The notes: a model not told the origin generated them from the letters alone. Counted from the stretch's first letter, positions 25,013-34,360 are shown. The stretch is 41,962 nucleotides of DNA from Pedosphaera sp. (GCA_009695275.1 SIBF01000012.1:1-41962); one strand, 5' to 3'. A program made the numbers and translations.

Positions 25013-25704
25013 CGCAGTCGCGTGTCGCTTTCCAAAAGACCGTCCCGGAGACGGATGGCCCGGCTGGCTCTCCGCGCAGTGTCTTCATCGTGTGTCACCA
25101 TGATGAATGTCTTGCCCTGCCCATTAAGTTCATCGAAGAGGTCGAGAATCTCGCGCCCAGAGGATGAATCAAGATTTCCAGTGGCCTCATCCGCCAGAAT
25201 CACCAGGGGATCGCTCGCCAATGCGCGCGCGATGGCGACGCGTTGCTGCTGACCGCCGGAAAGCTCGAACGGTTTATGATCCAGCCGGGATCCGAGGCCG
25301 ACGCGCTTTGCCATTTCCGTCGCGACCGCCCTGCTCTGCTCCTCCGGCCAGTGCTGGTAATAGAGCGGCACCTCGATGTTCTCCACGACGGTGAGCTGTT
25401 GAATGAGATTGTAAGATTGAAACACGAACCCGAGTCGTTTCCCTCGAATTGCTGAAAGATCGTCGTCCTCCATCTTGGACACATCCTCCTCTCCAAGCAA
25501 ATAGCGCCCGGTGCTCGGACGATCCAGGCAGCCCAATAAATTCAGCAGCGTGGATTTTCCGCACCCACTCGGGCCCATGATGCTGATGTATTCGCCGGGG
25601 TGGATTTCAAACGACAGGCCTCGGAGCGCCTCAACCGTGACGAAACCCATCTGATACCGCTTGTGGACGTCTTCGAGCCGGACAATTGGCTTGGAGTGGT
25701 CCAT
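25009..25704 (-). CDS. ABC transporter ATP-binding protein, MacB/LolD type
   Basis: This 231-aa nucleotide-binding subunit energises the adjacent permease. Walker A is GPSGCGKSTLLNLLG (about 44-58), the Q-loop is FVFQSYNLIQQLT, the signature is LSGGQQQRVAIARAL, Walker B is LVILADEATGNLDS, and the switch His lies in FIMVTHDED. The pattern GYxxxxGPSGCGKS with ADEATGNLD is the MacB/LolD/FtsE subgroup. Its ATG overlaps the stop of the adaptor gene (TAATG), and its end overlaps the permease start (ATGA), so the three subunits are probably translated in coupled fashion. Confidence 0.95.
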   Translation of the reverse strand: MDHSKPIVRLEDVHKRYQMGFVTVEALRGLSFEIHPGEYISIMGPSGCGKSTLLNLLGCLDRPSTGRYLLGEEDVSKMEDDDLSAIRGKRLGFVFQSYNLIQQLTVVENIEVPLYYQHWPEEQSRAVATEMAKRVGLGSRLDHKPFELSGGQQQRVAIARALASDPLVILADEATGNLDSSSGREILDLFDELNGQGKTFIMVTHDEDTARRASRAIRLRDGLLESDTRLR

Positions 25705-27644
25705 TACAGAGCAGCGACCTTCTTCGGCTTGGAGACGTCTGGCTTGGATTCCGCCGGGCTCGCAGGAGTTGATGGCTTCTCCGCATTGTGTTCGCCCTCC
25801 TCTTCATGATCTTCTTCGCCCTGATCCAGCGGCATCTCGGAGGAGCGCAGTTGCACGACTTCTCCCTCGGCTATGCCTTTCTTGATCGCGATGAACTCTT
25901 CGTTGAAGTCGCCGATTTCCACCTCTCGCTTCTCAGGCTTCAAACCCCGGCCAAGGAAGCAATAGTGCTTGCCCTCGATCGGCACCACCGCCTGCACCGG
26001 TACATAGACCACGTCGTCAAGTTTCTTTACGTGGATTTCAACTTTGGCACTCATGCCTGGCTTCACCCAATCCCGTACGCCCTCGATGCTGATCGTCGTC
26101 AGGTACACCTTCAAATCCGGATTCATCCATCGGTCCTGCGAATCAGGCAGCACACCCACTTTTGTCACTTCTCCGACCAGCTCCTCATCCGGAAAAGCAT
26201 CCACTTGAATGCGCGCTTTCATCCCTTTCTTCACCTTCTTGATGTGGGCTTCTGGAATCCGGACCTTCACAGCCATCTGAGTCGTGTCCGGAATCGTGAT
26301 GATTGGCTGGCGTTCGCGGACTGTGGCACCTTCGCGAATTTGCTCTTCGCTGTTGTAAAACCGCTGACTGCCGCCGCCACCATAAACCACCAGGCCGGGT
26401 TTCTGAGCTCGGATGGTGCATTTGGCCAATTGTTCAATCAGCTCGATGCGTTGATTATCTTGAATCTGAAACTGCCCTTCAGCGGATCGGAACCGTGCGC
26501 GTGACTGAGCCAGCCTCGCGACGGCTTCCTTGCTCGCCCGGTCAAGACTATTGAGCGCCTCTTCATACGTGGAAAGCGCCCTTTCCGCCTCTTTGACAAA
26601 CTCGTACTTCTTGAACAACTCCAATGCCGTCTGCACCGTCTGCAGCCGCAATTGATCTTTTTTCACCTTGATCTGGTCGGTCTCGACATCAGTCTTGGTC
26701 ACAAACTCTCGTTCACGAAGCTTGAGGGTTCCGGTCAGCCTGTTCGATGACACATTCAGGTCTATCATCGCGACAAGAACATCATCCTCCAGCTTTCGGA
26801 GATTCTGCTTTGCGGCTCCATCACCCAGCCGTGCCTCATCTACATATTCGGTAAAATCAAACGTCAACGAATTGAGCGTCCGCTTGCTCCCGTGCGCTTC
26901 GGTTCCCACGATGGGCTCGCCCGCCGACGATGGAAGCTCGGAGAGGGAGTTCGTCGCATTCCCGGCAAGTGGAGCCGACGACGGCGATGGCGCACCGGTT
27001 GACTTGTTTGAAACTCCGCCATTTGAAACCTGATTAGCGGCCAACTCGGAACCCTTGACTCCCTCGGGCAACGTCTGATCAGCCATCTCCGTTTCATTGG
27101 TGAACAGTTCTGAAGGCAGTCCAACCTTCGCAAGAACATCCTTGATGGCGACGTCTCCCATGTACTTCTCAAGATCCATCAAGGAGAACTTCGCCTTCTG
27201 TTCCGCCATCTTGATGTCACTCTTGTTCTGATTGATCTGTATGGCCATGGACTGTTGCGTGTCAATGTAGGTGGCAAGAGATGATTGGTACTGGATGTTT
27301 TGCTGAATGATCCTCTGTTTCAAGTCGGACGAGTCCAGCTCCACAAGCAGCTTTCCCTTCTTCACATCCTCATCAGTCACGAAGTAGCCCTCCTCCGCGA
27401 TGCTCAAAATCTTCGTTCCCTGATAGCCCTTGATCTCGGATCTTACCTCCAGCGCCTGGCGCGACTCCAGGCTGCCACCCTCAAGGATATTGATCAGCAG
27501 TGGACCGCGCCGGGCAACGAACGTCGAAGCGCCCGCCGGCGGTTTGCCGCGACCGAGCAGGAGATAACTCACCACGCCCGCCGCTAGCAGCACCAGAGCA
27601 ATTTTTACCGAACGCCGTTTGAGTATTGAAAGTGGATTTGTCAT
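25704..27644 (-). CDS. Periplasmic adaptor (HlyD/MacA membrane fusion protein) with extra linker
   Basis: This adaptor would bridge the ABC permease and the outer-membrane factor. The ATG at 27644 (MTNPLSILKRRSVK) lies one base past the outer-membrane factor stop (TGACATG) and gives 646 aa. A membrane helix spans about residues 14-32 (IALVLLAAGVVSYLLL). A beta-barrel/lipoyl half follows (LLINILEGGSLESRQ, VKKGKLLVELDSSDLKQ), then a first coiled-coil arm, a Ser/Pro/Asn-rich insertion (about 180-255), a long second coiled coil, and the returning lipoyl/beta-barrel part (IREGATVRERQPIITIPD, MAVKVRIPEAHIKKVKKGM). The tail is acidic, then Pro/Lys-rich. MacA is about 370 aa, so this is unusually large. 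Confidence 0.9.
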   Translation of the reverse strand: MTNPLSILKRRSVKIALVLLAAGVVSYLLLGRGKPPAGASTFVARRGPLLINILEGGSLESRQALEVRSEIKGYQGTKILSIAEEGYFVTDEDVKKGKLLVELDSSDLKQRIIQQNIQYQSSLATYIDTQQSMAIQINQNKSDIKMAEQKAKFSLMDLEKYMGDVAIKDVLAKVGLPSELFTNETEMADQTLPEGVKGSELAANQVSNGGVSNKSTGAPSPSSAPLAGNATNSLSELPSSAGEPIVGTEAHGSKRTLNSLTFDFTEYVDEARLGDGAAKQNLRKLEDDVLVAMIDLNVSSNRLTGTLKLREREFVTKTDVETDQIKVKKDQLRLQTVQTALELFKKYEFVKEAERALSTYEEALNSLDRASKEAVARLAQSRARFRSAEGQFQIQDNQRIELIEQLAKCTIRAQKPGLVVYGGGGSQRFYNSEEQIREGATVRERQPIITIPDTTQMAVKVRIPEAHIKKVKKGMKARIQVDAFPDEELVGEVTKVGVLPDSQDRWMNPDLKVYLTTISIEGVRDWVKPGMSAKVEIHVKKLDDVVYVPVQAVVPIEGKHYCFLGRGLKPEKREVEIGDFNEEFIAIKKGIAEGEVVQLRSSEMPLDQGEEDHEEEGEHNAEKPSTPASPAESKPDVSKPKKVAAL

Positions 27645-27645
27645 G

Positions 27646-29391
27646 TCATTTCGCCACATTGACCACATTCTGTGTTTCGTCCCATTGGCCATTTTCCTTG
27701 ATATACAGAATCCCGACATCACGCCAGAACTGCAACCTCGCGATCGTATGCCCGACTACGGCGCGTGTGCGCTGGTTGCGCGCGTTGATTTGATCGCGCC
27801 GGGCATCGATCAAATCCAAGACGGTGGTTCCCTCCCGTCCGACTGCGATCCGCAATTCCTGCTCTTCCACCCGGCGTTGGCTCAAGGTTACACCGATCGC
27901 CGCGATCTCGTGGTTGAGCTTCGCCTGGTCCAAAGCGCGCCAGCCTTCGTTTACATCGAGCTTGATCTGATCCACGGCAAGTTGAAGGTCGCGCTTCGAT
28001 CTTTCATAATCGATCAACGAGCGCCGGTAAGTGTTTCGTTCCGACTTGCGATCCAGTGGTAAGTTCAGGTCCAAACCGGCGCTCCATTTCGCCCGGTCAA
28101 AATCAAGCGCTTGCGGTCGAAGACCTGGCTTGCTCCCGACGTCCCCACGCAGGATCAAATTGAGGTCGGGCTTCAGACCATTCGCAGCCAGATCAATTCT
28201 TCTGGCCTCGTCCTCGAACTGATCCCGTTGATTGTAAAGATCCAGACGTGTTTCAAGGGCAACCTTGATCGCATCCTCGATCACGACGTCGGGATGAACG
28301 ATCTTGAGCTTGTCCAGCTCCTGCTCGCTCAAAACAATCCGGGCATCGGCGGGAAGTCCGAGCAGAATCTTGAACAGATCCAGCCGTTCACGATAATTCC
28401 TGATCGCGTCCACCCACTGGCCTTTGGTATTCAATTCCGCTTGCTGCAAACGACCAAGCTCCGCTTCCGTCCTCCGGCCCTCTTGCACAAAAGCCCTTTC
28501 CCTTTCCACGTTCTTTCGGAAATTCTCCAACCCGATCCACGCGTTGAGCACCTCATCCCGTCCCTGCAACACCTGATAATAACGCGAGGCCACATCCACT
28601 GAGAAATCCTTCCTGAAGCGGGTGAATTCTCGCAAGGCATACAGCAGGTTTCTTTCGGATTGGGTCAGATTCTCCAAAGCCACTTTGAAACCCGCGCCGC
28701 GCAAAAGGGGCTGCGTCAGCGTCGCTCCAAGCCGCGATGATGTCGCCCATCGCGAATCACCTGTCATGAACCGCAGGAAATCCACGGAGAAATCCGCTGC
28801 CAACCGTCCGCCAGTCGCCAGAAGCAGGTTCATTCCCGCATTCGCGCCGCCACCAACCTTGTGTTGTTGCTCGAGAACCAGCGCCGTCTGTCGCACCACT
28901 TCCCCGCCAACAATTGACTCGATCTCCCGCTCAACATCCTTTGCTTGAGTTTCGTATGTCGCGTGCGCTCCTCCCGAAAAGATCGGCGTGTATCGGTGAC
29001 GGGCCAGCGTCAGGTCGAGAGCTTGAAGAAAAAGCTGCTCCTTTCTTGTCTGGTATGTCCTGCTCTTGCTCACGGCTATCTCCAGCGCCTTTTCGAGCGA
29101 GATCATCCGGGCACCCACTTCCGCGGCCGCCTCAACACCGAAAAAATCGTTTGTCTGCTGAACTACGGGGAGCGCATCGATAATGGAGTTGGTTGCCTGC
29201 TCAATGGTGAAATGCGGATCCATGTTCCTCACGGAAGGAGCCTTGGCAGCGATCACTTGAGCCGCTTCATGGTCTGCCGCTTTTCGATGGTAATTCCGCG
29301 AACACCCACCGACGCCGAGGCAAAGGACCGCCAGCACGATGACTGAAACCCGTACAAAGCCGCACAAATGTCGATGTTCAACTTTTCCCAT
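27646..29391 (-). CDS. TolC-family outer-membrane factor, lipoprotein type
   Basis: This 581-aa protein would form the outer-membrane duct of the exporter. The ATG at 29391 has AGG seven bases upstream; a GTG two codons earlier is the alternative. A signal sequence with lipobox LGVGGC predicts lipidation at Cys30. Two outer-membrane-efflux repeats follow. The first covers EKALEIAVSKSRTYQTRKEQ and VDVASRYYQVLQGRDEVLNA, with heptad-rich helices. The second begins VIEDAIKVALETRLDLYNQR and includes VDQIKLDVNEGWRALDQAK and RTRAVVGHTIARLQFWRDVG. It is first in the operon, followed at once by the adaptor gene. A palindrome GAACTAGTTC lies 24 bases upstream of the ATG. Confidence 0.92.
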   Translation of the reverse strand: MGKVEHRHLCGFVRVSVIVLAVLCLGVGGCSRNYHRKAADHEAAQVIAAKAPSVRNMDPHFTIEQATNSIIDALPVVQQTNDFFGVEAAAEVGARMISLEKALEIAVSKSRTYQTRKEQLFLQALDLTLARHRYTPIFSGGAHATYETQAKDVEREIESIVGGEVVRQTALVLEQQHKVGGGANAGMNLLLATGGRLAADFSVDFLRFMTGDSRWATSSRLGATLTQPLLRGAGFKVALENLTQSERNLLYALREFTRFRKDFSVDVASRYYQVLQGRDEVLNAWIGLENFRKNVERERAFVQEGRRTEAELGRLQQAELNTKGQWVDAIRNYRERLDLFKILLGLPADARIVLSEQELDKLKIVHPDVVIEDAIKVALETRLDLYNQRDQFEDEARRIDLAANGLKPDLNLILRGDVGSKPGLRPQALDFDRAKWSAGLDLNLPLDRKSERNTYRRSLIDYERSKRDLQLAVDQIKLDVNEGWRALDQAKLNHEIAAIGVTLSQRRVEEQELRIAVGREGTTVLDLIDARRDQINARNQRTRAVVGHTIARLQFWRDVGILYIKENGQWDETQNVVNVAK

Positions 29392-29414
29392 TAGCACGCC
29401 TACGTATCGTTTTA

Positions 29415-29424
29415 GAACTAGTTC
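29415..29424. promoter_or_regulatory. Candidate operator upstream of the exporter operon
   Basis: GAACTAGTTC is a perfect 10-bp palindrome in the 263-base gap between divergent tolC-like and pta genes. Two copies of ACTCAGA follow within about 25 bases. The location fits an operator for a dimeric repressor of the efflux operon, but no regulator gene is adjacent, so this is only suggestive. Confidence 0.3.
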
Positions 29425-29654
29425 ACTCAGACTGTTATTTACTCAGATTTTCAACCGAAATACCAACTCAATCTATCGGCATCTCCCTTGATCACCTAAG
29501 CCAGTGGCCGACCTGTTGGAGGTTCAGAACAACTTGTGCCGCTGACAGCACGGCAGTATCGACGCGCTCCAGATAAATGAATTCAAATCCGTTTACTGCA
29601 ACGCCCCGTCTTCCCTGTTGCAGTTTGCGCAGCTGTTCGTTACTACACTGCGCC

Positions 29655-30713
29655 ATGAGATTTATCGGCGGTGTCATTGAGAAACTGCAAAGACATCCCA
29701 AGCGCATCGTATTTTCTGAAGGCTTGGAGCCGCGCGTTTTGCAAGCGGCACGGCAGTTCCACTCCCTGCGCCTTGGCGTGCCGATTCTTCTCGGCGACCG
29801 CACCAAAATCAAACAGGCAGCAGAGCAACTCAACCTCTCACTCGAAGGTGTACGCATCATCAATCCGGCTGAGAGCGAGGAACTCGACAATTTCTCGCAC
29901 CGATACGAACTCCTCCGACGCATGAAGGGAATCAAGGAGACCGAAGCTCGGCAAGCGATGCAGCTTCCGAACTATTTCGGGGCCATGATGGTGGCGATGC
30001 ACCAGGCGGACGGCGTCGTTTCCGGTACAAACGAATTCAGCGGGAGTGTGCTCCGACCGTTTTTTCAGATCATCAAAGTCGCCCCGGAAGCCTCCACAGC
30101 ATCAAGCTGCATGATCATCGAAGTGGAAGACACGCGATTCGGCGTCAACGGGGTCATGTTCCTTGCGGATTGCGGCGTCATTCCTGATCCAACGGTCGAG
30201 CAACTGGCGGACATCGCCGTCTCCACCGCCCAGCTCGCGAAACAGTTGATGGAAACGGTACCGCGCGTCGCCCTGCTCTCTTACTCGACCAAGGGAAGCG
30301 CCACCCACCCGTCAATTGGCAAGGTAAAGGCCGCGACAGCGCTCGCCCAACAGAAGGCGTCCCAGAAAATGTTGGAAGCGGATTTCGACGGCGAGCTACA
30401 GGTGGACGCGGCGCTCGTCCCGGAAATCGCGTCGAGGAAAGTACCCGAGAGCAAAGTTGCGGGCAAAGCCAACGTCCTCGTTTTCCCAGACCTGAACTCC
30501 GGCAACATTGGCAGCAAGCTCATCCAGCACATTTCGAGAGCCAATGCCTACGGGCAGATTCTGCTCGGCCTCGACCGCCCGGCGGCGGATGTTTCGCGAG
30601 GTTCATCGGCTCACGACATTCTCGGGGTGGCCGCGATCGTCGGCCTGCAATCCATCGCCTACAAAACTCTTTATCCTGAGGCGCTCCGGCGATTGCCGGG
30701 CGAGCCTGTCTAG
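29655..30713 (+). CDS. pta: Phosphate acetyltransferase catalytic domain
   Basis: This enzyme interconverts acetyl-CoA plus phosphate and acetyl phosphate plus CoA. The ATG at 29655 (MRFIGGVIEKLQRHPKRIVF) gives 352 aa, the size of short Pta enzymes; the 26-codon upstream extension is not homologous. PTA_PTB motifs seen are EGLEPRVLQAARQF, LGVPILLGDRTKI, MVAMHQADGVVSG, LADCGVIPDPTVEQLADIA, SYSTKGSATHP, DGELQVDAALVPEIA, and FPDLNSGNIGSKLIQHI. The N-terminal BioD-like and DRTGG domains of E. coli-type Pta are absent but encoded by the next gene. No acetate kinase gene is in the window. Phosphate butyryltransferase is less likely given the DLNSGNIG region. Confidence 0.92.
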   Translation: MRFIGGVIEKLQRHPKRIVFSEGLEPRVLQAARQFHSLRLGVPILLGDRTKIKQAAEQLNLSLEGVRIINPAESEELDNFSHRYELLRRMKGIKETEARQAMQLPNYFGAMMVAMHQADGVVSGTNEFSGSVLRPFFQIIKVAPEASTASSCMIIEVEDTRFGVNGVMFLADCGVIPDPTVEQLADIAVSTAQLAKQLMETVPRVALLSYSTKGSATHPSIGKVKAATALAQQKASQKMLEADFDGELQVDAALVPEIASRKVPESKVAGKANVLVFPDLNSGNIGSKLIQHISRANAYGQILLGLDRPAADVSRGSSAHDILGVAAIVGLQSIAYKTLYPEALRRLPGEPV

Positions 30714-30782
30714 GGTTTTCCGTCGCGGCTGACTGGGTGTCCCAGCCTTTGAACGCCGCAGCGGAACCGTCTCCAACCAACC

Positions 30783-31874
30783 ATGAACAGCTCAACACCG
30801 CGAGTCTTCATCGCAGCAACCCGTCAAAACGACGGGAAGACAACCACGTCGCTAGGTCTTCTTGCCGCCTTGCAAAAGCACTATCCTCGCGTCGGCTACA
30901 TTAAACCGGTGGGGCAGCGCTTCATCGAAGTGGATGAGCACAAGATCGACGAAGACACGGTGCTGATGGACCGGGTTTATCAGCTCAATTGCCCGCTTGT
31001 GGACATGAGCCCGATCGCGGTCGAGCCCGACTTCACCAGGAAGTATCTCCAGTCCTCGAATTACGACGCACTCGTAAAGAAGATTCTCAAGGCATTTGAT
31101 CGCGTCGCATGGGAGAAGGACTTTGTCCTGTGCGAAGGTTCCGGTCATGCGGGCGTCGGCTCGGTGTTCGATCTGTCCAACGCGACAGTCGCGCGACTCC
31201 TTGAAGCGAAAGTCATCATCGTCAGCCAGGGCGGGATCGGCAAACCCATCGATGAAGTCTCGCTCAACCAGGCGCTCTTCGAGAAGGAGGGCGTCGAAAT
31301 CATCGGCGTGATTCTCAACAAAGTGATGCCGGACAAGCTTGAATACGTCACAGAATTCGCCCGACGCGGACTCAAACGCAAAGGTCTGGAACTACTCGGC
31401 GTCCTGCCACATCAACCGATCCTTTGCCGCCCCTCGATGCAACTGATCGCGGACGAATTGCAGGCGCGGTTGCTCAACAAGGGAGATCGCCTCGTCAACC
31501 TCGTGGACGAAGTTGTTCTGGGCGCGATGGGAGTCCAGAACGTGATGAACCTTTTCCGTTCCGGCGTCCTCATCATCACACCGTGCGACCGCGAGGACAT
31601 CATACTGGCGGCAGCCACTACGCTGTTCGGCCAGAACGAGGGGCTGGCAGGAATTGTTCTCACGGGAAATTGCGAACCGTCGTCCGCCGTCCTCAAAGTC
31701 ATTCAAGAAATGCCATTCCCTGTCTTGCTCGCGCCGCGGGACAGCTACCGCGTCGCTTCCACAGTCCACGATCTCATCGTCAAGACACGACCCAACGAAA
31801 CGCAGAAGATTTCACTGATCCGCGACATCGTGGCAAAGCACGTGGACGTCAATCGCATTCTCAAATCTCTCTGA
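30783..31874 (+). CDS. Stand-alone BioD-like P-loop/DRTGG protein (Pta N-terminal half)
   Basis: This 363-aa protein corresponds to the N-terminal, non-catalytic half of long phosphotransacetylases (COG0857-type). It opens with a P-loop of the dethiobiotin-synthetase fold, FIAATRQNDGKTTTSLGLL (about 9-27), then VGYIKPVGQRF and CEGSGHAGVGSVFDLSNA, with QGGIGKPIDEVSLN. The C-terminal part (about 210-330) is a DRTGG domain: VLGAMGVQNVMNLF, ITPCDREDIILAAAT and GIVLTGNCEPS. In E. coli Pta these regions sense metabolites and regulate the catalytic domain. Here the gene lies 69 bases downstream of pta, in inverse domain order. It is tightly followed by hisC (one base). A regulatory partner of Pta is the best inference. 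Confidence 0.9.
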   Translation: MNSSTPRVFIAATRQNDGKTTTSLGLLAALQKHYPRVGYIKPVGQRFIEVDEHKIDEDTVLMDRVYQLNCPLVDMSPIAVEPDFTRKYLQSSNYDALVKKILKAFDRVAWEKDFVLCEGSGHAGVGSVFDLSNATVARLLEAKVIIVSQGGIGKPIDEVSLNQALFEKEGVEIIGVILNKVMPDKLEYVTEFARRGLKRKGLELLGVLPHQPILCRPSMQLIADELQARLLNKGDRLVNLVDEVVLGAMGVQNVMNLFRSGVLIITPCDREDIILAAATTLFGQNEGLAGIVLTGNCEPSSAVLKVIQEMPFPVLLAPRDSYRVASTVHDLIVKTRPNETQKISLIRDIVAKHVDVNRILKSL

Positions 31875-31875
31875 T

Positions 31876-32976
31876 ATGCCGCTCCAGTTCAACCCCGCGC
31901 TGAAAGACATGCCGGTCTATCAACCTGGCCGCCCCATCGAGGAAGTAGCGCGCGAAGTGGGCCTTTCAGCGGCAGACATCATCAAACTCGCTTCCAACGA
32001 AAACCCTCTCGGCCCATCTCCCCTGGCGATCGCGGCGATGAGCAAAGTGCTGGGTCAGTTGCATCTTTATCCGGATGGAAACGCCTTCCATCTCAAAGCG
32101 AAGCTCGCGGGGAAGCTCGGCCTGGAACCCACCAACATCATCCTCGGAAATGGCTCAAACGAGATCATTGAGTTCGTGGGGCACGCGCTGATGACTCCAG
32201 GTGTCGATGTGGTTGTCTCGGATTACTGCTTCGCCGTTTACCCCATCGTCACCCGGCTCTTCGGAGCAAACCTTATCTCCGTGCCAGCACTCGAATTGGG
32301 CCACGATATTCCGGCCATGCTGCGAGCGATCACACCACAGACGAGAGTTGTGTTCGTCGCGAATCCGAATAACCCGACCGGCACGCTGGCTTCAAGGGAA
32401 CACGTCGTCCGTCTCATTAACGATGTGCCAGATCATGTGCTGCTCGTCATGGACGAGGCTTACATTGAGTTCCTGAACGACACTGTCGATCTCGTCCCGT
32501 TCGTCCGGCAGGCACGCCCGAACCTTTTGTTGATGCGGACATTCTCCAAGATTTACGGCCTCGCGGGGCTTCGGCTGGGCTACGGTCTGGGAGCGCCTGG
32601 CTTGATCGCAGCATTTGAGAAGGTGCGCCAGCCATTCAACATCAATGCGCTCATCCAGGCTGGAGCACTCGCCGCCCTGGACGACGACACTCATCTGAAG
32701 ATGACACGGAAGAATAACTCCGCCGGCCTGCACTTCTTTGAATCCTCGTTTCGACGACTTCGCCTTGCGTATGTTCCTTCTAGCGCGAACTTCATGCTCG
32801 TCAAAGTTGGCGACGGTAGCCGGGTGTTTGCCGAGCTTCAGAAACTTGGTGTCATCACTCGCCCGATGGCTGGCTACCGCCTCCCCGAATGGCTTCGCAT
32901 TTCGATGGGCACTCCCGCCGAAAACGTGCGCTGCCTGGATGCACTCTGTTCCGTGCTCGGCATGGAGACAAAATAG
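31876..32976 (+). CDS. hisC: Histidinol-phosphate aminotransferase
   Basis: HisC is a PLP-dependent class I/II aminotransferase that converts imidazole acetol phosphate and glutamate to histidinol phosphate. The 366-aa protein has IIKLASNENPLGPSPLAI, LYPDGNAFHLKAKLA, NIILGNGSNEIIEFVG, FVANPNNPTGTL and LLVMDEAYIEF. The PLP-binding Lys225 lies in TFSKIYGLAGLRLGYG. The start is one base after the DRTGG gene stop (TGATATG). No other his genes are nearby. HisC-like enzymes can also act on aromatic or phenylpyruvate substrates, so the exact substrate is a family-level inference. Confidence 0.93.
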   Translation: MPLQFNPALKDMPVYQPGRPIEEVAREVGLSAADIIKLASNENPLGPSPLAIAAMSKVLGQLHLYPDGNAFHLKAKLAGKLGLEPTNIILGNGSNEIIEFVGHALMTPGVDVVVSDYCFAVYPIVTRLFGANLISVPALELGHDIPAMLRAITPQTRVVFVANPNNPTGTLASREHVVRLINDVPDHVLLVMDEAYIEFLNDTVDLVPFVRQARPNLLLMRTFSKIYGLAGLRLGYGLGAPGLIAAFEKVRQPFNINALIQAGALAALDDDTHLKMTRKNNSAGLHFFESSFRRLRLAYVPSSANFMLVKVGDGSRVFAELQKLGVITRPMAGYRLPEWLRISMGTPAENVRCLDALCSVLGMETK

Positions 32977-33040
32977 AGATTGAAACCCACAGCCATCGGT
33001 TTACGTATCGAGCCTTGAAGATGAAAGAGAGACTGCTGAA

Positions 33041-34360
33041 GTGAAATTCACGGACCTGCGCGGCATCCTGCAGTACATACCACGCTTTCGAGAGCGCATC
33101 TTCGTCATCAGCGTGGATGGCGCAATCGTGACCGACGAGAATTTCTCGAACACCCTCCTCGATGTCGCGGTGCTCCGCTCTCTGAACATCCGGGTCGTCC
33201 TTGTGCACGGCGCTGCGGCCCAAATCCGGATGCTTGCAGAACAGCAGGGCACCACCCCATCCGATGTGGAAGGCACCGGCATCACCGACGCGGAAACGCT
33301 GAAGATCGCCCTGACCGCGGCGAACCGGCTGACGCACGAAATTCTGGAAGGGCTTTCCGCCAACGATCTGCGCGCCGTTTGTCCAAACGCGATCATTGCG
33401 CACCCGATGGGCATCTTGAATGGCGTGGATCATTTGTTCACCGGCAAGGTCGAGCGCGTGGATGTGGAACTTCTTCAAACACTCCTGGTCCAGGGGATCG
33501 TTCCGGTAATTCCGCCACTCGGCTTCGATGGAGACGGGCGCACTTATCGGGTGAATTCCGACGGCGTCGCGGTTGCCATCGCCGACGCACTCAAAGCGCT
33601 CAAAGTCATCTTTATCACGAGCTACGACGGGCTGACCCGTCAAGGTCAGCTTGTGCATCAACTCCTGGCCAGCGATCTCGATAATGTACTGGCAACTTCA
33701 CGGGCTGAAATTCCACCGGAGATGTTGTCGAAAGCAGCGCACGCCGCAGCCGCCTGCCACGCGGGCGTCCCGCGTGTCCATATCATCAACGGCCGCGTGG
33801 ATGAAGGCCTGCTCGCCGAGGTCTTCTCCAACGAAGGCATCGGCACACTGATTTACGCCAACGAGTACCAGCAAATCCGCCGCGCCATGAAGAAGGATGT
33901 GAGGAACATCCTGATGCTCACAAAAGAGGGTGTCGCCTCGCAAGAACTCGTGCGACGCACACGGGCCGCAATCGAGAAACAGTTGCCAGATTTCTACATC
34001 TTTGAAATAGACAAAAATCCCGTGGCTTGCGTCGCGTTGCATCCGTACCAGGAGCAGAGAAAGGGCGAACTGGCCTGTCTCTACGTCAAGACCTCGCACG
34101 AGAATCAAGGCATTGGCCGGAAGCTGATCCGATTCGTCGAAGAAAAGGCTCGCGAGTTGGGGTTCGAAGAACTCATCACGCTCTCCACGCAGGCGTTCAC
34201 CTACTTCCAGTCCAAGGGCGGCTTCGTCGAAGGCTCACCTGAGGATCTCCCGGCAGGACGCCGAGAAAAATATGAACAGAGCGGCCGGAACTCAAAAATT
34301 TTGGTGAAGAAACTTACCAAGCCCGCCGGGGGTGAAGTCCAACGCAGCGTCAGCGCGTGA
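33041..34360 (+). CDS. argA: N-acetylglutamate synthase, ArgA type
   Basis: ArgA acetylates glutamate with acetyl-CoA, the first step of arginine synthesis. The start is GTG at 33041: the nearby ATG at 33021 reads into a stop after seven codons, and GAGAG lies about nine bases upstream. Of 439 residues, about 1-285 form an amino-acid-kinase fold (IFVISVDGAIVTDENF, RVVLVHGAAAQIRMLAE, RTYRVNSDGVAVAIADAL) that normally binds arginine as feedback inhibitor. Residues about 290-430 form a GNAT acetyltransferase (LACLYVKTSHENQGIGRKLI, then LSTQAFTYFQSKGGF and LPAGRREKYEQSGRNSKILV). The two-domain order and length (E. coli ArgA 443) are typical. Confidence 0.94.
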   Translation: MKFTDLRGILQYIPRFRERIFVISVDGAIVTDENFSNTLLDVAVLRSLNIRVVLVHGAAAQIRMLAEQQGTTPSDVEGTGITDAETLKIALTAANRLTHEILEGLSANDLRAVCPNAIIAHPMGILNGVDHLFTGKVERVDVELLQTLLVQGIVPVIPPLGFDGDGRTYRVNSDGVAVAIADALKALKVIFITSYDGLTRQGQLVHQLLASDLDNVLATSRAEIPPEMLSKAAHAAAACHAGVPRVHIINGRVDEGLLAEVFSNEGIGTLIYANEYQQIRRAMKKDVRNILMLTKEGVASQELVRRTRAAIEKQLPDFYIFEIDKNPVACVALHPYQEQRKGELACLYVKTSHENQGIGRKLIRFVEEKARELGFEELITLSTQAFTYFQSKGGFVEGSPEDLPAGRREKYEQSGRNSKILVKKLTKPAGGEVQRSVSA

